This document shows positions 25,237 to 33,453 of a stretch of DNA of 64,000 bases, one piece after another. The translations under genes were made by a program, and so were the position numbers. This stretch comes from HKCCE3408 sp039183205 (lineage in GTDB: Bacteria; Pseudomonadota; Alphaproteobacteria; Rhodobacterales; Rhodobacteraceae): contig JBCDBR010000004.1 in the NCBI GenBank assembly GCA_039183205.1, positions 62,001-126,000 on the forward strand, written 5' to 3'. Every line of letters begins with the position of its first letter. The stretch's first letter is position 1. The notes under the pieces were generated by a model that did not search any database, was not told where the DNA came from, and saw nothing but the letters and a program-made list of their open reading frames with translations.

Positions 25237-26244
25237 TCAGAGGAATTTGCCCATCGCGACAGCCGTGTCGGCCATGCGATTGGAAAAGCCCCATTCGTTG
25301 TCATACCAGCTCAGCACACGGCACATCCGGCCGTCCATGACCTTGGTCTGGTCGGTGTGGAAAATCGAGGAATGCGGGTCGTGGTTGAAATCCTGGCTGA
25401 CCAAGCTTTCGTCGGTATAGCCCAGGATGCCCGAGAGCGGCCCGTTGCCGTCGGCGGCGCTGCGGATTGCGTCGTTGATCTCGTCCACGCTGGTGTCGCG
25501 GGCGGCCTCAAAGGTCAAATCGACAACGGAAACATTTGGCGTTGGCACCCGGATTGCCACGCCATCAAGCTTGCCGGCCAGTTCCGGCAGGACAAGGCCC
25601 ACGGCCTTTGCCGCGCCGGTCGAGGTTGGGATCATCGACATTGCAGCCGCGCGCGCGCGATAAAGGTCCTTGTGCATCGTATCGAGCGTCGGCTGATCGC
25701 CGGTATAGGAATGGATGGTCGTCATGAAGCCTTTGACGATCCCGATCTCGTCATTGAGCACTTTGGCCACGGGGCTGAGGCAATTGGTCGTGCAGGACGC
25801 GTTTGACACGACAACGTCGTCGCCGCCCAGCACGCCATCATTGACGCCGTAGACGATGGTTTGGTCCGCATTGGTGCCGGGCGCCGAAATCAGCACCCGT
25901 TTAGAGCCGTTTTCCAGATGCGGGGCACATTTTTCCTTCGAGGTGAAGATGCCGGTGCATTCCAGCACGATATCGACGTCGCCCCAGGGCAGTTCAGCGG
26001 GGTTGCGGATCGCGGTGACCCGCATTGGACCGCGTCCGACATCGATCGTGTCCTGGGTCGTTGTCACGGTTGCCGGAAACCGTCCATGCACGCTGTCATA
26101 GCGCAGAAGATGCGCATTGGTTTCCACCGGGCCTAGATCGTTAATCGCAACAACCTCGATATCGGTACGGCCTGATTCGATGATCGCACGCAGCACATTG
26201 CGCCCGATCCGCCCAAAACCGTTGATTGCCACTTTTACAGCCAT
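25237..26244 (-). CDS. gap: Glyceraldehyde-3-phosphate dehydrogenase, type I
   Basis: 335 residues from MAVKVAINGFGRIGRN (NAD-binding Rossmann start). The catalytic Cys151 is in SNASCTTNCLSPV, and YDNEWGFSNRM closes the family pattern. Asp/Asn context INDLG after strand 2 fits the usual NAD-type enzyme but does not fix cofactor choice. It acts in glycolysis and gluconeogenesis. The upstream spacer carries a strong LacI-type palindrome (26281-26300) 37 bp before the start. Confidence 0.97.
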   Translation of the reverse strand: MAVKVAINGFGRIGRNVLRAIIESGRTDIEVVAINDLGPVETNAHLLRYDSVHGRFPATVTTTQDTIDVGRGPMRVTAIRNPAELPWGDVDIVLECTGIFTSKEKCAPHLENGSKRVLISAPGTNADQTIVYGVNDGVLGGDDVVVSNASCTTNCLSPVAKVLNDEIGIVKGFMTTIHSYTGDQPTLDTMHKDLYRARAAAMSMIPTSTGAAKAVGLVLPELAGKLDGVAIRVPTPNVSVVDLTFEAARDTSVDEINDAIRSAADGNGPLSGILGYTDESLVSQDFNHDPHSSIFHTDQTKVMDGRMCRVLSWYDNEWGFSNRMADTAVAMGKFL

Positions 26245-26280
26245 GCCGGTCTCTCCTATGCTGCTATGCGCCACCGGGAT

Positions 26281-26300
26281 CCCTGTTAGCGATAACAGGG
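26281..26300. promoter_or_regulatory. gap: Perfect palindrome CCCTGTTA-GCGA-TAACAGGG upstream of gap, LacI-type operator candidate
   Basis: 8-bp perfect arms around GCGA, 37 bp before the gap start. A further half-site TAACAGGG recurs at 26317-26324. The core TGTTA-N4-TAACA resembles operators of gluconate-repressor-type LacI proteins. Alphaproteobacterial carbon regulators of this family (CceR type) are known to control gap-like genes, but I could not compare motifs. A hairpin role in RNA is the alternative; no T tract follows. Confidence 0.55.
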
Positions 26301-26346
26301 GCCCTTTACGCCCGTGTAACAGGGCCAGCGGCGGGGGAAAAGACCG

Positions 26347-26490
26347 TTAGCGCCAGAATGCCATCCACTCCACGAGGCGCAGGACCTGTTGTCCGCTCGC
26401 AAGGGAAATCGCCCAGCCCAAAAGTGCCGCGTCGATCATCAGCAGCACGAGGATGAAACCGCCGATCCAATAGGCGAGAGTTTGGCTCAT
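26347..26490 (-). CDS. 47-residue single-pass membrane protein
   Basis: A short frame beginning MSQTLAYWIGGFILVLLMID and ending in WMAFWR, with one clear hydrophobic helix (residues ~8-32) and GGGGG just upstream as a possible ribosome site. Codon choice matches the neighbours. It lies on the gap strand, 102 bp upstream of gap, with the operator-like palindrome in between. Function unknown; too short for family assignment by eye. Confidence 0.65.
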   Translation of the reverse strand: MSQTLAYWIGGFILVLLMIDAALLGWAISLASGQQVLRLVEWMAFWR

Positions 26491-26665
26491 GCCCCCGTGT
26501 AGCCCAGCCTGCCGCGCCATAGAAGCGCGGAAGTGGCGCGGTGGCGGTGCTCCGCGCGGTGGCTGGGCACCTCAGATCCATGCCGTGAACCTCATTCCCG
26601 CCGCGCGATGGTTTGCCGTGCCGCCAAGCGCGGCTATGGTACCGGCACGGACAGGGGAGACAGGC

Positions 26666-27637
26666 ATGAGTGGTTTATTGGCGTTGCTGGACGACGTGGC
26701 GGCGATTGCCAAAATGGCAGCAACGTCGGTCGATGACGTGGTTGTGCAGGCCACAAAGGCGGGCGCCAAAGCCGCCGGCGCGGTGATCGACGATGCCGCG
26801 GTGACGCCAAAATACGTGCACGGTTTCAAGGCCGAGCGCGAATTGCCGATTGTGTGGCGCATCGCGCGTGGATCGATTTTCAACAAGCTGGTGATCTTGC
26901 TACCTGCGGCGATGCTGTTGTCGATCTTTGCGCCGACATTGATCTATTGGCTGCTGATCCTCGGGGGGCTGTATCTGTGCTTTGAAGGGGCAGAAAAGGT
27001 CTGGCACGTGGTCAATCCGCACCACCATGACGTCGCAGATGCCATCGCGGAGAAAGCGGAAACCGGCCCGCATCTGGAAGAACAAAAGGTGCGCGGCGCC
27101 ATCCAGACCGATTTTATCTTATCGGCAGAGATCATGACCATCGCATTGTCGGCCTTGCCCGGTGAGGCCGGGATCGCCTTTCGCGCCGCCGCCTTGGCCG
27201 TCGTTGCGGTTGGCATCACCGCTTTGGTCTATGGCTCTGTCGCGTTGATCGTGAAGGCCGACGATATCGGGCTTGCCATGGCTGAACGGGGCCGGACATC
27301 GGCCGGGCGCGCCTTGGGACGGGCCATTGTGCGCGGCATGCCAAAGTTCCTGACGCTGCTGACGATTGTCGGCACAGCCGCGATGTTGTGGGTTGGCGGC
27401 TCGATCATCGTCCACGCGGTGGCCGAGATCGGCTGGCACGGGCCGGAGGATGCGATCCATTCCATCGCCCATAGCATCGGTCAGGGCGCGGGATTTATCG
27501 AATGGCTTGTGACGGCTGGGATCGACGGCGTTTTGGGCCTCGCGCTTGGATTTGCCACGATCCCAGTGGTGCAAAGAGTTTTGAAGCCGCTCTTCAAAGG
27601 TCTCACCGGCGGTTCGACAGGAGACGCCAGCCACTGA
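26666..27637 (+). CDS. DUF808-type inner membrane protein (YedI-like)
   Basis: 323 residues from MSGLLALLDDVAAIAKMAAT, after a GGGGAGA ribosome site; the longer frame to 26489 lacks conserved sequence. The N-terminal motif SVDDVVVQATKAGAKAAGAVIDD, cut here as SVDDVVVQATKAGAK, is the hallmark of the DUF808/YedI family. About six hydrophobic segments follow (for example ILLPAAMLLSIFAPTLIYWL). Family members are uncharacterised inner-membrane proteins. Divergent from the small membrane gene at 26347-26490. Confidence 0.88.
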   Translation: MSGLLALLDDVAAIAKMAATSVDDVVVQATKAGAKAAGAVIDDAAVTPKYVHGFKAERELPIVWRIARGSIFNKLVILLPAAMLLSIFAPTLIYWLLILGGLYLCFEGAEKVWHVVNPHHHDVADAIAEKAETGPHLEEQKVRGAIQTDFILSAEIMTIALSALPGEAGIAFRAAALAVVAVGITALVYGSVALIVKADDIGLAMAERGRTSAGRALGRAIVRGMPKFLTLLTIVGTAAMLWVGGSIIVHAVAEIGWHGPEDAIHSIAHSIGQGAGFIEWLVTAGIDGVLGLALGFATIPVVQRVLKPLFKGLTGGSTGDASH

Positions 27638-27951
27638 GACCGGCCGGAATGCCTGCTCTCGGATCGCGGCCAGAGGCGTTAAAACCCCGCGCTGAGCGCC
27701 ATCAGCGACGGGCCGGGGTCTGTCGATCAACAGAAGTTCCGGGCACTTTATCTCTGCCAAACCTGCGCTCCGCATGATCGAGGCGCCAAACCCATCTAAA
27801 TCGACAGGCCGCCGGACGGCCCGTCGATGGCGGGACGGGCACGCCCGCTGTTAACCCGCCGGGGGTCTGCATACGTTTTCGTTTTGCGGACAATCCGGGC
27901 TTTCGCTGCGGCAGGACCGAGGTTCGGTTTCGCAACGGAGAGAGTAGGCGC
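27638..27951. other. 314-bp region without a recognisable gene
   Basis: Frames in both directions are short or Arg-rich and look like chance. With the interrupted acetyltransferase beside it, this stretch appears to be decaying sequence. No repeat, tRNA or T-tailed hairpin noticed. Confidence 0.4.
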
Positions 27952-28422
27952 TCAGCCTGAATGCCCCTTGAGATCGAGGCATTTGCAAATCAGGCCTTTA
28001 GGTGTCCGATACGTTCGAAAGCCCATTGCCTCGTAGTAGGCCAGTGCTTCGGGATTGTCGTTTGCGATGGATGCGTCGATTTTTTCAACCTAGGCATCGT
28101 CGGCGGCCTTCAGACTGACAGCAAACAACGCCCGCCCCACACCCTGTCGAGCAGCGGAGGGTCGGATATGTGTGCCGATGATACCCCAGCCGGGTTCAAC
28201 ACCATACGTGTTTCCAGCGTCAGCACGTATCAGAGATTGAAAGCCGAGGATTACCCCGTTTTCCTCCGCGACCGAGCATCTTATTTTCCTGGGGTCCTCT
28301 ATGTAATGGGCGCGAACGAAAGCCTCGTTGTCTGGGCTTTTCCGTTTTCCGGACGCCGTCAAATCTTTGAGCAAGCCGCTCATCTCTTCGACATTTCCCA
28401 GCACAGCGTCTCGGATTTTCAT
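27952..28422 (-). pseudogene. GNAT acetyltransferase gene interrupted by an in-frame amber codon
   Basis: Reading from MKIRDAVLGNVEEMSGL gives a GNAT domain: CSVAEENGVILGFQSL, then the acetyl-CoA loop RPSAARQGVGRALF. At 28090-28092 a TAG follows AADDA. The same frame continues past it as VEKIDASIANDNPEALAYYE, then AMGFRTYRTPKGLICK, ending at a TGA at 27952. That continuation is exactly the conserved C-terminal half of such acetyltransferases, so a single nonsense codon splits an otherwise intact ~156-residue frame. Either a young pseudogene or a base error in the sequence. The frame is open upstream to 28464. Confidence 0.8.
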
Positions 28423-28663
28423 GATGAACCCATCTATACCTTTTGAGGCCTTGAGCCCCTGCATCCAGCATAAACTGCTGGCGCAGACCTCTTAAGCCGA
28501 CATTCATTCAAACCGCAGCATCGCGCATTCTTGGGCTCAAACGGAATTTCGCTGTAGGACGTATAGGCGCCCGCGTAACGCTCCACGTCTATTTTGCCGA
28601 GCCGTCCCATCGAAGGCGGCTGCGGCATTGGTGTTTGCCGTCATTACGCAGGTTCTGACGGGG
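28423..28663. other. Gap between interrupted GNAT gene and tkt, with possible gene fragment
   Basis: About 240 bp. One minus-strand frame (28533-28598) reads GKIDVERYAGAYTSYSEIPF then EPKNARC, which vaguely recalls the start of a bacterial lipocalin, but it is too short to claim. No T-tailed hairpin seen downstream of tkt. Confidence 0.3.
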
Positions 28664-30679
28664 TCAGAGCAGGTCTTTTGCTTTCTGCGCAACGGCTTCG
28701 GCCGTGATGCCGAAATGGGTGTAAAGATCGCCGGCTGGCGCGGATCCGCCAAAGCTGTCCATTCCGACAAAGCCGGCCTTCGCTTCGCGTCCCCGTTCGC
28801 CCAAAAGCCACCGGTCCCAGCTTTGGCGCATCGCCGCCTCGACCGCCACGCGGACTGCGCCTCCTGGCAAAACCCGCCTCCGGTAGGCCTCATCCTGTTC
28901 GGCGAAATATTCCATACACGGGACCGAGACGACCCGGGCGCCGATGCCTTGACCGTGCAACAGCGCCCGTGCGCCCAGTGCGACCGAAACTTCGGAGCCT
29001 GAGGCCATCAAAATGACCTGGCGTTTGCCTTCGGCCTCGGCCAAGACGTAGGCGCCTTGCGAGACAAGGTTTTTCGCCTTGTGATCGATCCGCACGGTCG
29101 GCAGGCCTTGGCGTGACAAGGCCAAGACCGATGGCCGTTTGGCCTCGTTCAGCGCGCATTCCCAGGCTTCTGCCGTTTCCACCGCATCGGCCGGACGAAA
29201 TACCAGCATGCCTGGCGTTGCGCGCAGCATGGCGAGATGTTCAACCGGCTGGTGCGTCGGTCCGTCTTCGCCCACGCCGATCGAATCATGGGTCATCACG
29301 TATTGCACGCTGATCCCCATCAGGGCCGATAGGCGCATCGCCGGCCGCGCGTAATCGGTGAACGTAAAGAATGTCCCGCCATAGGGGCGCACGCCGCCAT
29401 GGAGCGCCATACCGTTCATCGCCGCGGCCATGCCGTGTTCGCGGATCCCGTACCGCAGGTACCGGCCTTTGCGGTCCTCGGGCATGAAGTCGACCATGCC
29501 GCCGGTTTTGGTGTTGTTCGACCCCGTCAGATCGGCCGAACCGCCCAATGTTTCGGGGATCACCGGATTGATCACTTCGAGCGCCATTTCCGAGGCTTTG
29601 CGCGTGGCCACTTTGGGCGCGTCGGTGGAGACCTGCTTTTTCAACGCGCGGAGTGCGGCGGCCAGTTTTTTTGGCATCTGTCCGGCAAAACTGCGCGCAA
29701 ATTCCGCCTGTTTGCCGCTCGAGAGCGCCCCGAGCCGGGCCTCCCAAGCCTCACGCGCGGGCACGCCGCGCCGGCCGACCTCTTCCCACCAGGCTTTCAG
29801 ATCCGCCGGAATGTCGAAGGCACCGCGGTCCCATCCATAGGCCGCTTTGGTGTCGGCCACCATCTTTGCATCGGTCAAGGCGCCATGGCCTTTGGCGGTA
29901 TCTTGCGCGGACGATCCGATTGCGATGTGGGTTTTGCAGGCAATCATGGCCGGCCCGGCGCTGGCCTTGGCGTCGCGCAAGGCTCGGTCAATGTCGTCCG
30001 GATCGTGGCCGTCGCAGGAAAACACGTCCCAGCCGCTGGCCGCAAAGCGCGCTTTTTGGTCGGTTCGATCGGACAAATCGACCTTGCCGTCGATGGTGAT
30101 CCCATTGTCATCGAACAGCACGATCAGTCGCGACAAGTGCTGCCGGCCGGCCAGCGCCAGCGCCTCTTGGCTCACACCTTCCATCAGACAGCCATCGCCC
30201 GCGATACAGTAGGTGTAATGATCGATGATCTTCTTACCCCACCGCGCACGTAGCGATTCTTCGGCGATGGCAAAGCCCACTGCATTGGCGATCCCTTGGC
30301 CCAAAGGCCCCGTCGTCGTCTCGATCCCGCTGGCATGTCCGAATTCAGGATGGCCGGCGGTGATCGACCCGAGCTGTCGGAAATTCTTGATTTGGTCCAG
30401 GGTCATATCGGCATACCCTGTCAGGTGCAGCAAACTGTAAAGCAGCATCGAGCCATGCCCGGCGCTCAGAACAAATCGGTCCCGGTTGGGCCAGTTGGGT
30501 GCGCTGGCGTCAAAGCTCAGATGCCGTGCAAACAGGACCGTAGCAACATCGGCCATCCCCATCGGCATGCCGGAATGACCGGAATTGGCCGCCGCGACCG
30601 CATCAAGCGTCAAAGTACGAATACACGCCGCGCGGCGCCAATGATCGGGGTTTCTGCTGATCAAAGGTGTCAGATCCAC
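28664..30679 (-). CDS. tkt: Transketolase
   Basis: 671 residues, full length. Thiamine diphosphate binding: CIAGDGCLMEGVSQEAL with FDDNGITIDGKVDL. Conserved His residues: AANSGHSGMPMGMAD and LSAGHGSMLLYSL. The pyrimidine-domain block is GIREHGMAAAMNGMALHGG, and THDSIGVGEDGPTHQPVEHL completes the substrate pocket. It moves two-carbon ketol units in the pentose phosphate pathway. It is divergent from the coiled-coil/zapA pair across 219 bp, an arrangement I recall from Rhodobacterales. Confidence 0.97.
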   Translation of the reverse strand: MDLTPLISRNPDHWRRAACIRTLTLDAVAAANSGHSGMPMGMADVATVLFARHLSFDASAPNWPNRDRFVLSAGHGSMLLYSLLHLTGYADMTLDQIKNFRQLGSITAGHPEFGHASGIETTTGPLGQGIANAVGFAIAEESLRARWGKKIIDHYTYCIAGDGCLMEGVSQEALALAGRQHLSRLIVLFDDNGITIDGKVDLSDRTDQKARFAASGWDVFSCDGHDPDDIDRALRDAKASAGPAMIACKTHIAIGSSAQDTAKGHGALTDAKMVADTKAAYGWDRGAFDIPADLKAWWEEVGRRGVPAREAWEARLGALSSGKQAEFARSFAGQMPKKLAAALRALKKQVSTDAPKVATRKASEMALEVINPVIPETLGGSADLTGSNNTKTGGMVDFMPEDRKGRYLRYGIREHGMAAAMNGMALHGGVRPYGGTFFTFTDYARPAMRLSALMGISVQYVMTHDSIGVGEDGPTHQPVEHLAMLRATPGMLVFRPADAVETAEAWECALNEAKRPSVLALSRQGLPTVRIDHKAKNLVSQGAYVLAEAEGKRQVILMASGSEVSVALGARALLHGQGIGARVVSVPCMEYFAEQDEAYRRRVLPGGAVRVAVEAAMRQSWDRWLLGERGREAKAGFVGMDSFGGSAPAGDLYTHFGITAEAVAQKAKDLL

Positions 30680-30898
30680 GGGGCCATCCTCCTGTTATGC
30701 GCGCCCTTCTTATTGGTGCGCCGCGCCCGCCTGATATCAGAGCCCGGCCCAAGCGCAAGCCGACGCACCCGGTCTCGATCCGCCGAAATTCGTTGCCTAC
30801 TTCAAGCGCGGTCCGGAAACGGTTGCAAAACCGGCATCTTTTTGTATGCGTTGAGGGCAGTGAACGCCGGGCGTAACCATAGATTGGAAAGTCCAGAT

Positions 30899-31564
30899 AT
30901 GTCAGAAGACCGGGTCGACCTCGATACGATCATCGCTTTGGAAAGCCGGATCAATGCCGCGTTGGACCGGATATCGGGCGCGGTTGCGGTGCAGGTCGTG
31001 GTGGCCGCCAACCCCGAACCCGATCCCGCTTTGGTCGCGGCGGAGGCCCGGATCGAGGCGCTGAGTGCGGATTTGGCCGCAGCACAAGCCGCTGCGGAGG
31101 ATCAGGCGGGCCTGGCCGCAGAGATTGAGCGGCTCACGGCGGAATTGGGCGGCGATCAAGCCGCTGGCGGCGAGGCTGAAGAGCTTGCGCTATTACGGGA
31201 GCGGGCCGACCGGCTGCGCGCGGAGCGGAATGCCATCCGGGAGGAACGCGACGCGCTCGCCGAAGAGCTCGACAGCTATCGCAGCGGTTCTGCTGCGCCT
31301 GCCGAACAGGCGGTATCCGAGATGCCGGAATTGGTCTCTGCGCTGCGCGATTTGCGCACGGCCAATGCTGAGCTGTCCCGCCAATCCGAGGCTATGCGGC
31401 ATGCCGCGGCGGCCGGCGATGGCGCACCGCCGCCGGATACGTTGAACGCGGCGATGGCCGCGGAGCTTTTATCACTGCGCGCCGAACGGGCCGCCGATGC
31501 CGCGGAAATGCAGCTGATCCTTGATGAGTTGCGGCCTTTGACGGAAGGAACGCAAGATGCCTGA
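30899..31564 (+). CDS. Coiled-coil protein preceding zapA
   Basis: 221 residues from MSEDRVDLDTIIALESRI. After a short N-terminal helix the protein is nearly all Ala/Glu/Leu-rich coiled coil (for example AAEARIEALSADLAAAQAAA and LRERADRLRAERNAIREE). No signal peptide or catalytic motif. Its stop overlaps the zapA start by 8 bp, so the two are translationally coupled; a structural or division-related role is inferred from this only. Upstream frames back to 30296 are not protein-like. Confidence 0.8.
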   Translation: MSEDRVDLDTIIALESRINAALDRISGAVAVQVVVAANPEPDPALVAAEARIEALSADLAAAQAAAEDQAGLAAEIERLTAELGGDQAAGGEAEELALLRERADRLRAERNAIREERDALAEELDSYRSGSAAPAEQAVSEMPELVSALRDLRTANAELSRQSEAMRHAAAAGDGAPPPDTLNAAMAAELLSLRAERAADAAEMQLILDELRPLTEGTQDA

Positions 31565-31964
31565 ATTGATTGTCGAAATCGGTGGGCGCGATTTCACCGT
31601 TGCCTGCCAAGAAGGCGAAGAGCCATTTTTGCAAGCGGCCGCGGCGATGCTCGACGCCGAGGCGGCCAGCATCTTGGGCCAGGTCGGCCGGATGCCCACC
31701 GAACGGATGTTGCTGATGGCCGGGCTGATGTTGGCCGACAAGACCGCCGCGCTCGAAGAGGAACTGGCCGGTAAAACCGAAGCCTTAACCCAAGCCGAAG
31801 AGAAACTGACCGACCGGGCGCGTCAGATTGCCGATCTACAAGACGCCCAAGGGCCCGACACGGTGGCGGTCATTCCAACCGAAATCCATGATCATCTGGC
31901 GGAATTGGCGGCGCGGGCGGAGGCCTTGGCCGAAGAGCTGGAGGCCGAGCCGGCAACGGAGTGA
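31557..31964 (+). CDS. zapA: Cell division protein ZapA-like
   Basis: 135 residues. PELIVEIGGRDFTVACQEGE is the ZapA N-terminal head, and PTERMLLMAGLMLADKTAAL is followed by a long coiled-coil tail. ZapA crosslinks FtsZ filaments at midcell. It overlaps the upstream coiled-coil gene and is followed by a good intrinsic terminator at 31982-32002. In many bacteria the 6S RNA gene follows zapA, but I could not recognise it here. Confidence 0.88.
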   Translation: MPELIVEIGGRDFTVACQEGEEPFLQAAAAMLDAEAASILGQVGRMPTERMLLMAGLMLADKTAALEEELAGKTEALTQAEEKLTDRARQIADLQDAQGPDTVAVIPTEIHDHLAELAARAEALAEELEAEPATE

Positions 31965-31981
31965 TCGGGTGGGGCGCGGCA

Positions 31982-32002
31982 AGACCGCCCTGGCGGTCTT
32001 TT
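31982..32002 (+). terminator. Rho-independent terminator after zapA
   Basis: A 7-bp stem AGACCGC / GCGGTCT with loop CCTG, followed at once by TTTT, 18 bases after the zapA stop. This is the clearest intrinsic terminator in the window. Confidence 0.8.
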
Positions 32003-32025
32003 CGGGCGACGGGGTTCAAGGCCCC

Positions 32026-32116
32026 AAAGCCCGAAGGCCCCGGCATCAACCCTTAAACACTGCCCTTAAACAGGGGCCTTATATATGGGCCTTATACATG
32101 GGCCTCAAAAACGGGC
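32026..32116. repeat. Short degenerate tandem repeats between zapA and the SDR gene
   Basis: CCCTTAAACACTG is followed by CCCTTAAACAGGG, then GGGCCTTATATAT and GGGCCTTATACAT, then GGGCCTCAAAAAC. These 13-bp units share GGGCCTTA-type cores. The array overlaps the 3' end of the SDR gene. Function unknown; it could form hairpins with the GGCCCC-rich segment just upstream. Confidence 0.5.
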
Positions 32117-32760
32117 GGCAAAAGCCGTGCAGCCTCGACCGCCGGTGGGCTAAGACGGTCGCGCGCCTCGCCGGGATAAAACCGCGCCCGGATCGCTGTG
32201 GGCATGGGATTTGGTTTCAGTAGATGCACCGCGGGCCCGGTCTTTCTACTCTCGGCCTGCCAGGTTTCGATCAGCGCCCGCATCGCTGCCTTTGACATCG
32301 CATAGGGGGCCGCAAATTTCGCATCCCAATCGCTGTCGAAAAAAATCGCTTTCGGCGCTTTGGCGAGGTCCAAAAGCGGCGCCATCAGGCTGACAAGCCG
32401 CGTCGCCGCGCGGATATTCGTTGCGATCACCTGATCGAGGTCTTTGGCTGTGATATGTGACGCGGGGGTGAGGGCGGTGGCGTGAAAGGCGCTGTGGACC
32501 CAGATATCGGCGCGGCCCCAACGGTCATGGACCGACCGGCACAGATGGGCCATTGCGGCCTCATCGGTCACATCCATCGGCGCCAGCGTCGATTGACCGC
32601 CGCCGGCTTGAATGCGATCGTCAAGCGCCTCTAGCCCGCCGGTTGTGCGTGCCACAGCGACGACATGGGCGCCCCGTAATGCAAGCCATTCCGCCGCGGC
32701 CGCGCCAATACCGCGGCTGGCACCCGTGACAATTGCGATCTGACCTGAAAGTTCTGACAT
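32092..32760 (-). CDS. Short-chain dehydrogenase/reductase
   Basis: 222 residues from MSELSGQIAIVTGASRGIG (Rossmann TGxxxGIG). The catalytic Tyr-Lys pair is in APYAMSKAAM, with a Ser in FFDSDW as the third residue. The substrate is unknown. The protein is at the short end of the family. The frame continues upstream to 32889 but without similarity. Divergent from bioY, with starts 110 bp apart. The last codons overlap the short repeat array. Confidence 0.88.
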   Translation of the reverse strand: MSELSGQIAIVTGASRGIGAAAAEWLALRGAHVVAVARTTGGLEALDDRIQAGGGQSTLAPMDVTDEAAMAHLCRSVHDRWGRADIWVHSAFHATALTPASHITAKDLDQVIATNIRAATRLVSLMAPLLDLAKAPKAIFFDSDWDAKFAAPYAMSKAAMRALIETWQAESRKTGPAVHLLKPNPMPTAIRARFYPGEARDRLSPPAVEAARLLPPVFEAHV

Positions 32761-32805
32761 GGCGCGCCACATGACCCGTGGCGACGGCGAAAGCAAGGCC
32801 TGTGC

Positions 32806-32811
32806 TTGACA
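32806..32811 (+). promoter_or_regulatory. bioY: Consensus -35 element TTGACA before bioY
   Basis: TTGACA lies 60 bp before the bioY start. At 17-bp spacing the -10 position reads GACAAC, a poor match, so the promoter is tentative. I looked for a BioR-type palindrome (TTATC-like/GATAA) and found none. Confidence 0.3.
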
Positions 32812-32870
32812 AAGCGCCGCCCCGGCCAGACAACACCGGCAACGTGTACCAGATGAACCAGGAGAACCGC

Positions 32871-33446
32871 ATGGACCGCCGCATGACACTTAGCCGGGCG
32901 ATTTGGGCGCAAGAGAGCTTGGCACGCAACGTCATCTTGATCCTTGCCGGCACGCTGCTCATTGCGCTGGCGGCGCAAGTGACCGTTCGGCTCTTGCCGG
33001 TTCCGATGACACTACAGACGCTGGCGATCTTGGCGGTCGGCTTTTCCTTCGGCGCGCGCTTGGCCACGGCGACATTGCTGACATACTTGGTCAAAGGCGC
33101 GATGGGCCTGCCGGTCTTTGCCGGGGGTGGCGCTGGCGTGGTCTACATGACAGGCCCGACCGGCGGCTTTCTGTTGGGTTTTGTCGCAATGGCGTGGATG
33201 GCCGGTTATGCCGCCGATCGTGGCGTGATGCGGAATGTGCCGGCGGCCATCGCGGTCGCGCTCTGCGCATCGGCCGTTATCTATCTGCCAGGTTTGGCCT
33301 GGCCGGCTCTGTCGATGGGTACGGAATGGTCGGTGCTCTGGTCCGGGTGGATGGCGCCGTTCTTGTTGGGCGATGCAATCAAGGCGGTGCTTGCGGCGCT
33401 GATCGTGACCGGCGCTTGGTCCGCCCTGCGGCGCGCGAAAACCTAA
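32871..33446 (+). CDS. bioY: Biotin transporter BioY (S component of an ECF transporter)
   Basis: 191 residues from MDRRMTLSRAIW, selected because AGGAGAA precedes it; an in-frame Met 6 codons upstream is possible. About six membrane helices. The BioY signature is VPMTLQTLAILAVGFSFGAR with KGAMGLPVFAGG and TGPTGGFLLGF. It binds biotin and either works alone or with an energising EcfT/BioN-BioM module; no such genes are adjacent. Divergent from the SDR gene. Confidence 0.92.
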   Translation: MDRRMTLSRAIWAQESLARNVILILAGTLLIALAAQVTVRLLPVPMTLQTLAILAVGFSFGARLATATLLTYLVKGAMGLPVFAGGGAGVVYMTGPTGGFLLGFVAMAWMAGYAADRGVMRNVPAAIAVALCASAVIYLPGLAWPALSMGTEWSVLWSGWMAPFLLGDAIKAVLAALIVTGAWSALRRAKT

Positions 33447-33453
33447 CGTCACC

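Noticed and set aside
29399..30253. 284-codon plus-strand frame opposite tkt
   Set aside because: Antisense shadow of transketolase.
31965..32091. 6S RNA gene after zapA
   Set aside because: I could not build the long, interrupted hairpin with a central bubble; only a terminator and short repeats were visible.
32761..32870. BioR operator or biotin-type riboswitch before bioY
   Set aside because: No TTAT-like palindrome and no structured leader could be found in this spacer.
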